A stretch of DNA of 25,364 nt, taken from Prorocentrum cordatum (lineage: Eukaryota > Sar > Dinophyceae > Prorocentrales > Prorocentraceae). Location of the stretch: NCBI GenBank assembly GCA_963575745.1, contig CAUYUJ010012114.1:412568-437931 (forward strand). The letters are read 5' to 3'. Below the pieces are notes generated by a model, which ran no database searches, had not been told where the DNA came from, and saw only the letters and a list, made by a program, of their open reading frames with translations. Both the position numbers and the translations under genes were made by a program. Shown here piece by piece: positions 17,236-24,517 of this stretch (its first letter is position 1; each line of letters opens with the position of its first letter).

Positions 17236-17546
17236 CAGAAATTGAACAGGGGGGCGGTGGGCGGGCCGACTCCCTCACGGGTCAGGATGACTGGAGTACC
17301 ACAGAAACTCCACCACCTCACCTAACTTGGGAGTCCGGCTGTTGGCTACACAACTGGACAGTCTTCGGCGCGAGGAGAAAATCAATCAGCCGAAGACTTC
17401 AGAGGAGGGGGGAACAGAAAGGCACACGAGGAGGACGAGGAGGACGAGGACGAGGCAGATGCTGACCCCTCCAAGCTCAGACCCCCTTCATCCGCGATCT
17501 GGCGACATGACAACTCACCACCGCGCCGAGAAGGTGTGGATGAGCC
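17236..17546. other. Unassigned spacer with GAGGAC run
   Basis: No gene recognised; a short GAGGACGAG run lies at 17430-17455. Confidence 0.5.
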
Positions 17547-17632
17547 CGCCCTCCTCCTCCTCCTCCTCCTCGTCGTCCTCCTCCTCCTTTCCTCCTCCTC
17601 CTCCCTCGCCCTCCCTCCCTCCTCCCTTCAGG
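17547..17632. repeat. TCC microsatellite
   Basis: CTCCTC triplets with a few interruptions. Confidence 0.9.
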
Positions 17633-17689
17633 TGCGCGCGTGTTAATCGATGATGTCCCCCACTTTAATGTCCCGTCCGCCCGCCCGAC

Positions 17690-18137
17690 CCGCCCGACCC
17701 CGGACCCCGGACCCGGACCGGACCCCGGACCCCCGACCCGGACCCCCGACCCCAGGCCTCACCCCGACCCCCCGGACCCGGACCCGGACCCCGGACCCCG
17801 GACCCGGCCCCGGACCCCGGCCCCCGGCCCCGGACCCCCCGGACCCCGCGGCCCCGGACCGGGACCGGACCCCGGACCCCGGACCCCGGACCCCGGACCC
17901 CGGACCCCGGACCCCGGACCCCGGACCCCGGACCCCGGACCCCGGCCCCCGGCCCCCGGACCCAGGCCCCCGGCCCCCGGACCCCTGACCCCGGACCCTC
18001 CACCCCGGACCCCGGACCCCGGACCCCGGACCCCGCGGACCCCCCAAACCCCGGACCCCGGACCCCGGACCCCGGACCCCGGACCCCGGACCCCGGACCC
18101 CGGACCCGGACCCCGGACCCGGGCAGCCGGAGGACCA
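17690..18137. repeat. GGACCCC heptamer satellite, array 2
   Basis: About sixty GGACCCC heptamers, in the same plus-strand sense as array 1 but more variable in the left third. It ends in GGGCAGCCGGAGGACCAT, the inverted form of the cap that starts array 1, and then directly meets retroelement sequence. G-rich on the minus strand. Confidence 0.95.
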
Positions 18138-18622
18138 TAAGTCAAACGCGAAGCGTAAAGAATTCCACATGCACTTTCCACTCGGTGCCCGAGTTCATGC
18201 AGGCGCCGAGGGAGGCGGTGGGAATCGAGGAAGATGAGGAGGCCATCATCGCGATCGCGGAGTTTATGAACCTGGTCACCTTCGCAGCCAAGGCAGGCGC
18301 TGAGGGCTGGTGGGAACGCGGGGTGATCATGCATGGCGGGGGCAACTACAACGTCCATTACTGGCTGCAGAACCGGCGCGCCAAGAATCGCCACGCCAGC
18401 TTCCTGATCATGGCCATCACGTGCCTGGAAGCGGTAGACGGAGACGAGGTGGCCAGCGCCTACTTTCGCACCTACCACAACGTCACGGCGGACACCTTCT
18501 CCCGCGTGGAGGATGAGGAGGCGGCGGCCCTGACGCAGGCGCGTGGGCTAGAGGTGGTCAGCCTGAGGGACAGCTGGGCACGGCACCTCGAGCGAGGCTG
18601 GCTGCGCCCAGCGTTGATCTAG
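18138..18622 (+). pseudogene. YR-retroelement RNase H, C-terminal part
   Basis: After the heptamer array a frame reads FHMHFPLG, then a shift of frame near 18180 leads into VPEFMQAPREAVGIEEDEEA and a helix (IIAIAEFMNLVTFAAKAG). It continues as HGGGNYNVHYWLQNRRAKNR and YFRTYHNVTADTFSRV. This matches the second half of the RNase H domain of DIRS-like elements: the D-N-x-V block (here G-N, so the expected Asp is Gly, GGC for GAC) and the final N-x-x-AD-x-x-SR, whose Asp is present. The first RNase H strand lies at 11640-11698, beyond the insert. A TAG at 18620 ends the frame, but similar coding continues in the same frame after it. The GTG at 18185 is not a real start. Confidence 0.72.
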
Positions 18623-19640
18623 GAGGGCCAGAGTGACGCGGACGCGCGCACGGCCCAGCAGCTCTCGGAGGCTCGGCGTGACCCGCATCGGCCCAGGGCC
18701 CTGCGACTGACGCCAGGCATGGCGGCGAAGCTGGTCGAGTGGCGAGGGGCGACGGGGGCCCTCTGCAAGGCGGGCGCCCGGCGAGGTGCCATCGTCTGGA
18801 TGCTGGGGGCGCCGGGGGCTCCGAGCGCAGGCTACTCAGTTGGGCCGCCAGGAGTGGCGGAGTGGTCCGCCAGAGGCCCGGACAGAGCGGGCGCGGCGGC
18901 GGCCAGCCTCACCAACGACGGCGGCGAGGAGGCACGGCGACGGGCCGCGTTCGCACTCCAGGCAGGCGCCGAGGTGGCTATCGCCGACGCCCCGGGACCC
19001 GCAGACCTGGACCCTGCGCTCCAAAAGCTGAAGGGCGCAAGCTACAGCTGGGAGGAGGTAGTGGTCTGCTGCGCGAGGCTGGGGGATGCGACGGAGAGGC
19101 AGCGGGGGGTCGTTCTAGCCGTCCGAGGGGGCGGCGAGGCAGCCAGCCTGGGCCAGGAGCACAACGAGCCCATGAGCATCAGGGCGTGCGTAGGCAAGCC
19201 CAGCCAGGACGTGGTCAAGACGAGCAGCGAGGACGGCGAGCTGGTCATGGACCCGCGCATCCCGAAGAGAGGAGGCCCAGGGGGGGGCCAGGCCGCGCGG
19301 CCACTGGCACCCTCAAGGCGGAGGAGCCAAGGAGCTCGTCTTCTCAGTCGACAGCCCGCACCCGAGCACCCGCAGCGCAGCAGCGGGCGGCAAGCCGGGA
19401 GATCGCATACTCGCACACGACGCCCGCGACCCCATCCCAGGAGTGCGACAAATCGGGCATGAGGAGATCTGGAAGCTGATGGGCGGGTCGGCAGCGACGT
19501 TCCGCAGGACAGTGAGCGAAGGCACCAGCGCGGAACCCTCGCCGCCGGGGCCATCCAGGCAGCCACACCGCAGCTGGCAGCAGACGCGATGATCGAGGAG
19601 GCGTTCGCCCAGCTCGAGTACTGCAGGAGGCAGCAGGAGG
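18623..19640 (+). pseudogene. C5 cytosine methyltransferase-like domain fused downstream of RNase H (frameshifted)
   Basis: Same frame as RNase H, separated by one TAG. From the ATG at 18719: SVGPPGVAEWSARGPD (residues 40-55) resembles the GPPC catalytic motif IV with Cys replaced by Gly. EVAIADAPG (85-93) resembles motif VI (usually EN). SWEEVVVCCARLGDATERQR then VVLAVR (110-136) resembles motif VIII with its Q-R-x-R core. After an 8-G run near 19281 the reading shifts to another frame with LVFSVDSPHPSTRS and VRQIGHEEIWKLMGG (19443-19487), resembling the conserved region before motif X (RxLTPxExxRLxG). A second shift near 19500-19550 leads to AGAIQAATPQLAADAM, resembling motif X. Motif order and spacing fit a C5 methyltransferase; with the catalytic Cys missing and two frameshifts it is inactive. 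Dinoflagellate retrotransposons with cytosine methyltransferases have been reported; the DAM-like N6 methylase of DIRS1 is the main alternative. Confidence 0.6.
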
Positions 19641-20235
19641 AGGCCAAGGCAGGAGCGTGCTCTCTCGCCAGTGAGGGAGAGGCGTGGGCCAGCTTTCAGG
19701 CCTGGTTGCGGGCTTGCAAGGCGTGCCCGCATGATCCGCGAGGCCAGATGCTGACGGACCAGCGGAGGGGCGATCAGCCTCGATGCGGCATGCTCCCGGG
19801 CGACGATCGCGGGGAGAGACGAGCTCGCGACCTCCTGGAGGACCCGCATCTGGACCTGATCTCTCTGAAGGCGGGGAAGGATCCAGGCAGGGGCCCGCCA
19901 TGCCGAGGGGGCCGCGGCAGGAGCTGCGCCCACCTGGGCAACGGATGGGGATGGCACTGCCGCCGCACGTGCCGGGGCTCGAGTGGAGCGCAGCACGGGC
20001 CAGGATGCGAGGCCCACTATGAGGATCTAGCGAGGCGGAGGGGCCCTTCAGCGCGGGCCACGGCGGAGGAAGGCAAGGCGGCGCCCCGTGCCCCGGCGCG
20101 CGAGGCGGATGCCGTGGATGGGGAAGGGCGGGCGGGACCGGGCCGCAGCCGCGGCGAGCGCGGCAGCCTCACCGGGAGCAGCATCCTCGTCCGGCCCAGG
20201 TCCAGCACCGCCCCCGCCTGCGAAGGCGGTGCCCA
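19641..20235 (+). other. Continuation of retroelement coding region, frame uncertain
   Basis: All three plus frames stay largely open because of high GC. The frame following the methyltransferase-like domain (to 20317) gives AWASFQAWLRACKAC and then Arg/Gly-rich sequence without motifs. It may be a linker, or it may have lost its frame. No stop-dense region separates it from neighbours. Confidence 0.35.
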
Positions 20236-20900
20236 GCAGCCACGTGGGCGGAGACCCCGCCCCAGCGGAGGTTTATCACGCCCCGAGGTCTGCCCAAGGC
20301 GCCCCCCTTCGCCCTGACCAGGCTCTTCGGTGCCACTGCGAGCATCGATGAAGGACGGCGCGGCTTCTCGAACGTGGCCTACTTCGACATGTGGTCGGAC
20401 GGCGAGGATCGGGACTTCGTTGACCCCCAGCAGCCTGGGCCGCCCCGCTACGAGGAGGAGGAATATGAGAACCCGGCGCAGCGGAGGAGGGTCAACCCCG
20501 AAAAGGCAGGCTGCTGTCACCAGGAGGGATGCAGACGGCTCCTGCCAGACCTGAGCTTCCAGGTCTTCTACTGCTGCAGGACGCGCTGGTACACGCACGG
20601 GCGGAATCACGGTCCGGCGTGCAACTCGAAGGAGGGCGCGCACACCACCGAGTTAGCCCGTGCGCGGAGCGAAGAGGATCCCCGCGCCCGCGCGGGCCCA
20701 TCGGAGCCTTGCCCCGAGGGAGGAGATCCTGGGAGGCGGGCGGGAGCCGTAGAGGACGACGAGAGCTGGGGCAGGTGGACGGCGGAAGGCAGGTCGGCCC
20801 CCATGCGCCGAGCGGCCTCGGCGCCTGAGCCCGCAGCGGCGGCGCCAACAGCCGAGGCAGCCTCGTCGGGCGCGCGCGCGAAGGAGATGGGGGACCCACC
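20236..20900 (+). CDS. Retroelement central ORF with Cys/His module A (probably broken)
   Basis: This frame is open upstream of the ATG at 20374 and reads QRRFITPRGLPKAPPF, LTRLFGATASIDEG and FSNVAYFDMWSDGEDRDFVD. An acidic Tyr-rich stretch follows, then a Cys/His cluster at 20509-20622: C-C-H-x3-C-x13-C-C-x6-H-x3-H-x3-C, ending HGPAC. The spacing suggests a zinc-binding fold, and a diverged second copy lies at 20919-21044 in another frame. Downstream the frame (to 21285) becomes Arg/Ala/Pro-rich with no features. Function unknown; nucleic-acid binding or a gag-like role is a guess based on position in a retroelement. Confidence 0.4.
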
Positions 20901-21200
20901 CCGCGCCTCCGCCCGGGCTGCCCCCACGCCGCGCACAGCGATCCGAAGCAGCTCTGGAAGCCAGGCTACTGCTGCGACAAGTGCGGGGGCAGGCACCCGG
21001 GCGAGGACTGGGCGGATGGAGGGATCAACCACGACAAATACTGCGAGAAGGCCCCCCCTGGCCAGGACATGGGCGATCAGCCTCCTGGCGAGGGCGGAGG
21101 CAGACGGGGCGAGCGGAAGAAGCAGGGCGGCGCAGCGCCGCCGAAAGCGCCCATGTCCGGCCCTCCGTCTGGCAGCATCGGTTGGAGCGGAGCCGCTTGC
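20901..21200 (+). CDS. Retroelement central region with Cys/His module B
   Basis: In the frame continuing to 21887, residues from 20919 read CPHAAHSDPKQLWKPGYCCD, then KCGGRHPGEDWADGGINHDK and YCEK. The pattern C-x-H-x2-H-x11-C-C-x2-C-x3-H-x10-H-x3-C resembles module A (both have an aromatic-YCC core and end H-x3-C). It sits one frame away from module A, so either one frameshift separates them or they belonged to separate exons. A basic, Gly/Pro-rich tail follows. Confidence 0.4.
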
Positions 21201-21439
21201 CAGCGGGGCGGGGCGGACTATGGGGGCTCGTCGGGCAGCGGAAGGCCTTCGACCGAGTGCCCGCCGCCATCCCCCACCGAGATGAGGAGGAGGAAGCACG
21301 CAGAAGCGGACCCGGCGAGAGCGGAGGCAGGAGCAGCCAGGAGGGCGGCCCACAAGAACAGAGGGCGCGCGGCGTCGGAGGGGCCGCAGGTCCGCCCGCG
21401 GGCGAGATTGCTGCCACGGGAGGTCAAGGAGGAGCCGCA

Positions 21440-22246
21440 GTCAGAAGGCGAGGGCATCGGGCCGCGCTGGGCCGCAAGTACAGGGACCTGGTGGAGCGGG
21501 TCACCCGTTGGGGCGAAGACGACGCGGCTGAAGCCGCGGCCCCGCGCGGACCCGGGCGCGGCGCCAGCACGCGCGAGGAGGGGCGGCGGAGGTCGAGGTC
21601 CTTGGAGAGGGGCAGGCGCAGAACCGATGCCAGGAAGGAGGCCAGCTCCGCCCCGCCACGGCCCACCAGGGGGCGGGGAACCGCCCCGGTGGAGAGAGAA
21701 CCACTTCCCATGCCGGGGCCTCGGAGGGCCGTTGAGCTCCGCAGCCAGCCGCGAGGAGAGTCTGCCACGCTCGAGGGTGGACAAGAAGGCCAAGGACCGT
21801 CACCAGGCTCGACGGACCTCAGGCCGGGAGACGGCGCCAAAACGGCAAGGATCCAGGCAGACAACGAAGCTCGCATGGCGGCGCTGAGGGCGCGGGCCAT
21901 CAGGATCAAACGCGACGAGGACGAGGGCGCCGAGGAAGCCCGCAGGAAGAAAGCGAAGCACAAAATAACAGAGCACCCCGAGGAGCGGCACCGGCCTGAC
22001 GGCCGCCGCCCTCGAGAGAGGCACCAGAGTGAGCCAGACCTGAAAGGCATCGACCCGGAGGCGGTGGCCTGGTACCTGCGGGATACCCGAGGCACTGGCG
22101 GTGCCAGCCATAGCCAGGAGGGGCTCAGGCTCCACCTAGGAGCCATTCGCACGAGGAGCCGAGCGAGGCCAGGGTTACGACGGCGGCGGGAGGCGCGCCA
22201 GGCGCGAGGAGGACAGCCGCAGGAGCGGATGCCTAGAGCAGGATGA
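21440..22246 (+). CDS. Charged, Arg/Ser-rich retroelement ORF of unknown function
   Basis: The frame is open from 20981, but protein-like composition starts near 21465 with AALGRKYRDLVERVTRWGED. It passes through an Arg/Ser-rich stretch (RRRSRSLERGRRR), a Lys/Arg/Glu-rich predicted helix (ARMAALRARAIRIKRDEDEG and EEARRKKAKHK) and GIDPEAVAWYLRDTRG, ending at a TGA at 22244. No family recognised. The basic composition suits nucleic-acid binding. It is followed by a short frame leading into the recombinase. Confidence 0.4.
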   Translation, partial: VRRRGHRAALGRKYRDLVERVTRWGEDDAAEAAAPRGPGRGASTREEGRRRSRSLERGRRRTDARKEASSAPPRPTRGRGTAPVEREPLPMPGPRRAVELRSQPRGESATLEGGQEGQGPSPGSTDLRPGDGAKTARIQADNEARMAALRARAIRIKRDEDEGAEEARRKKAKHKITEHPEERHRPDGRRPRERHQSEPDLKGIDPEAVAWYLRDTRGTGGASHSQEGLRLHLGAIRTRSRARPGLRRRREARQARGGQPQERMPRAG

Positions 22247-22481
22247 GGCCAGGAGGCAGCTGGACGCGATGGTTCGGACGTGGGGGTATCCCGACCAGAG
22301 GGGCGGGTGGCTCGACTGGGCTCTGGCCGCGCGGTGCTCAGGCGAGGCCGAAGACTGGAGGGCGGGCGCCAACACCCAAAGGAAGAGGAGGCGCGGAGGC
22401 AAGAGCGTGGACCCGGACGAGAATAGGCCGCCAAACCTGCTGGGGCCCGAAGCGGTCAGGGAGAAGAGCCGGACGATATGA
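22247..22481 (+). CDS. Short ORF overlapping the recombinase start
   Basis: The frame contains the ATG at 22269 and reads MVRTWGYPDQRGGWLDWALA, then a Lys/Arg-rich segment and NLLGPEAVREKSRTI. It stops in the TGA of an ATGA that also starts the recombinase (22478). It is probably the C-terminal part of the central protein, one frameshift away from the ORF ending at 22246. No known domain. Confidence 0.45.
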
Positions 22482-23560
22482 CGCTGACGGACCTCAAGAC
22501 GCGCGAGGACTGGGAGAAAGCTAAGCTGGAGCTCATCCTGGATAGGCTGGCCAGCTCCACCATCAAGTCTTACAGCCTAGGCTGGAGGTGGTGGTCCCTG
22601 TTCTGCCGGGCGAGGGGTATCAGCCCACTCAAGGAGGTCACGCCCACGAGCCGAAGGGACGAGGAGGAGCTGATGCTGGAGTTCGTCGTGCACCTGTCGA
22701 GACGAGGGTACAAGAAAGCGGGCACCATCAAGCAGTACCTGAGTGCCGTACGGGCCCAGCACCTCGCCCCTGGTCTGGGCGATCTCACGGCGGACGCGGG
22801 CAGGCTCTGGATGGCGATCGACGGGCAGAAGAGACGAGACGGCGACACCAAGCGGAAGAAGCCAGCCACGCCCAGGATAATGAGGTGGATCCAGAGGAAG
22901 CTGCAGCCGGAAAGGTCGCGCGAGGGCGCAACCCTATGGGCTGCGGTCGCCACGGGCTATTCCTTCCTGTTGAAGGCCAGCGAGTACGTGTCGGGCGACC
23001 AGAACGGCTACACCGGTGGCAAGGGCCTAAGGGGCGTGGACGTCACACCGAAGGCAGCAGGCGAGCCGACGAGGAGCTGGCCTGAGGCGAACGAAGTCGT
23101 CATCAAACTACGGGCCAGCAAGACGGACCAGTACAATCGAGGAGAATGGCGCAACCACTTCAGGGTCGAAGCAGCACCAGGCACGGTGGACGACGAACAC
23201 GTTTGCGTGGTGGAGGCGCTGACGATCTACGAGGGGGGGGCACGCGAGAGGTTCTCCGGAGCGCAGTCGTATGACCCGCTCTTCGCCTACGACGACAGGC
23301 GACTCGTCACGAGGGTCGACGTCCAGCGCGTGGTGATGCAGTCAGCCGTGGCGGAGGGGGTCGACCCGAATGACCTGGGCTCCCACAGCTTGAGGATCGG
23401 GGGGGCGTCAGCGCTTTACGCGGCCTTCAAGGACACAGCGCTGGTGCAGCGCTGGGAGCCATGGAACAGCGACGCCTTCCAAGGCTACTTGTGGGAAGCG
23501 AGGGATATGGCGCAGGGCGCAGCCAGCAGCATGGCGTCCGCGGACCTGACCATGGTATGA
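22478..23560 (+). CDS. Tyrosine recombinase (integrase) of a YR retroelement
   Basis: A 360-residue intact ORF of the phage-integrase/tyrosine-recombinase fold. The N-terminal SAM-like domain (about 15-115) includes SSTIKSYSLGWRWWSLFCRA and the AGTIKQYLSAVRAQH helix. In the catalytic domain, YSFLLKASEYV (161-171) is the first active-site box, where the usual Arg is Lys166. LRASKTDQ (211-218) holds the beta-strand Lys215. GSHSLRIGGASAL (301-313) supplies His303 and Arg306. RWEPWNSDAFQGYLWE (325-340) supplies the Trp/His-type position and nucleophile Tyr337. The protein would recombine circular cDNA into the genome. The ATG is chosen because it overlaps the upstream stop (ATGA), suggesting coupled translation. 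It is the only undamaged frame of the element; Lys for Arg166 may weaken it. Confidence 0.85.
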   Translation: MTLTDLKTREDWEKAKLELILDRLASSTIKSYSLGWRWWSLFCRARGISPLKEVTPTSRRDEEELMLEFVVHLSRRGYKKAGTIKQYLSAVRAQHLAPGLGDLTADAGRLWMAIDGQKRRDGDTKRKKPATPRIMRWIQRKLQPERSREGATLWAAVATGYSFLLKASEYVSGDQNGYTGGKGLRGVDVTPKAAGEPTRSWPEANEVVIKLRASKTDQYNRGEWRNHFRVEAAPGTVDDEHVCVVEALTIYEGGARERFSGAQSYDPLFAYDDRRLVTRVDVQRVVMQSAVAEGVDPNDLGSHSLRIGGASALYAAFKDTALVQRWEPWNSDAFQGYLWEARDMAQGAASSMASADLTMV

Positions 23561-23925
23561 GGAGCGCACGAGGCGGCCGCGTTGGCCAGAGGCTCCAGCG
23601 CAGGGCAGCCGAGGCCGGAAGGCCCGAGGCTGAGGCGCAGGGGAGCCTCGTCGGCTGGCAGTGCGGCAGCCAGAGAACGCGCGGAGGAGGTATCAAGAGT
23701 GCTGGGTAGTGGGGGCCACGACCCCCCTCCAGTCCGGGCAGGGGCCCTCGACGTGGGTCCCGTGGCTCGGGACGCACGGCGTCAAAAGCACTGAGGGGGT
23801 TCAGCGGCGAGACACGCCGCGGAGCTCGCGCCCTCCCGTTGGGGGGCGCCACAGGCCGCTCGAGATGATGGCCTCCTCCTCCTCCACCTCCATCGTCGTC
23901 AGCGTCAGCATCTGAGGAGTGTGAG
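23561..23925. other. Presumed 3' region of the YR element
   Basis: Stop-poor GC-rich sequence after the recombinase. A small inverted repeat (GGGGGCCACGACCCCCC, about 23713-23729) is present. Terminal or split direct repeats like those of YR elements were not found when compared by eye with the left edge. Confidence 0.4.
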
Positions 23926-23927
23926 GA

Positions 23928-24290
23928 GGTGCGAGGAGGAGGAGGAGGAGGAGGAGGAGGTGGCCTGAGAAACGTGGGCCAGGGGGGCCCTGTCGGCCCG
24001 ATCCGCCTGTGTTCTGGAGGCGTGAGCAGAGAGGAAACCTCTTGCTCCTCCTCCTCCTCCTCCTCCTCCTCCTCCTCTCCTCCGCCTCCTCCTCCTCCGC
24101 CTCCGCCTCCTCCTCCTCCTCTCCTCCTCCTCCTCCTCCTCCTCCTCCTCCTCTCCTCCTCCTCCTCCTCCTCCTCCTCCTCCTCCTCCTCCTCCTCCTC
24201 CTCCTCCTCCTCCTCCTCCTCCTCCTCCTCCTCCTCCTCTTGTTCCTCCTCCTCTTGTTCCTCCTCCTCCCCCTCCTCCGCCCCACCCCC
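23928..24290. repeat. GGA tract and TCC tract in opposite orientation
   Basis: GGA triplets at 23928-23962 and a long TCC tract at 24043-24290, separated by about 80 bp, could pair into a large hairpin. The block is bracketed by a 19-bp direct repeat, TCCATCGTCGTCAGCGTCA (23890-23908), recurring with one change at 24502-24520. Confidence 0.9.
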
Positions 24291-24517
24291 TCGCAAAGGG
24301 CCCCCTGCTGCGCGCCGCCGAGGGTCATTGACGGCCTCGATCAGGGACTCGTTCCGCCCCCGGAGGCGCGGCGGGCACCAGAACCCGCGGGCCAGGGACT
24401 GCTCGTAGCAGCGCGCCGGCGCCGCCTCCTCTGGGAAGGGGAGGGAGCGGGGACCTTTACCAGGACCGAGCCCCCAGCCTTCGTGCCGTGCTCGGTCACC
24501 GTCCATCGTGGTCAGCG

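Larger units (their letters stand above)
11700..18139. other. 6.4-kb satellite-rich insert inside the RNase H domain
   Basis: RNase H sequence breaks off at ...ATVDW (11698) and resumes at about 18140. Between lie only repeats: the hairpin repeat copy B at the very left edge, several tandem arrays, local duplications, and a GGACCCC array at the very right edge. The left edge reads TGG-GTGAATCC, so a GT donor cannot be excluded. The right side has CAG and GAG candidates near 18185-18204. It could be an insertion cluster or a very long intron-like sequence. Confidence 0.6.
10672..23560 (+). mobile_element. Decayed tyrosine-recombinase (DIRS/Ngaro-like) retroelement, split by satellite DNA
   Basis: Plus-strand coding remnants come in the order reverse transcriptase (10674-~11640), RNase H (split: ~11640-11698 and 18138-18622), C5 methyltransferase-like domain (18623-19640), a charged central region with two Cys/His modules (to 22246), a short frame (to 22481) and a tyrosine recombinase (22478-23560). 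RT plus RNase H plus YR without an integrase or LTRs defines YR retroelements. The order RT-RH-MT-YR resembles PAT/Ngaro-like layouts more than DIRS1. A gag-like ORF and the 5' part of RT are not found. Terminal or split direct repeats were not identified, so the outer limits given are those of the recognisable coding sequence. The 6.4-kb interval 11700-18139 is treated as inserted DNA. Confidence 0.7.

Noticed and set aside
20017-22434. Long minus-strand ORFs opposite the retroelement central region
   Set aside because: They mirror GC-rich plus-strand coding; no motifs, and the plus strand carries the recognisable modules.
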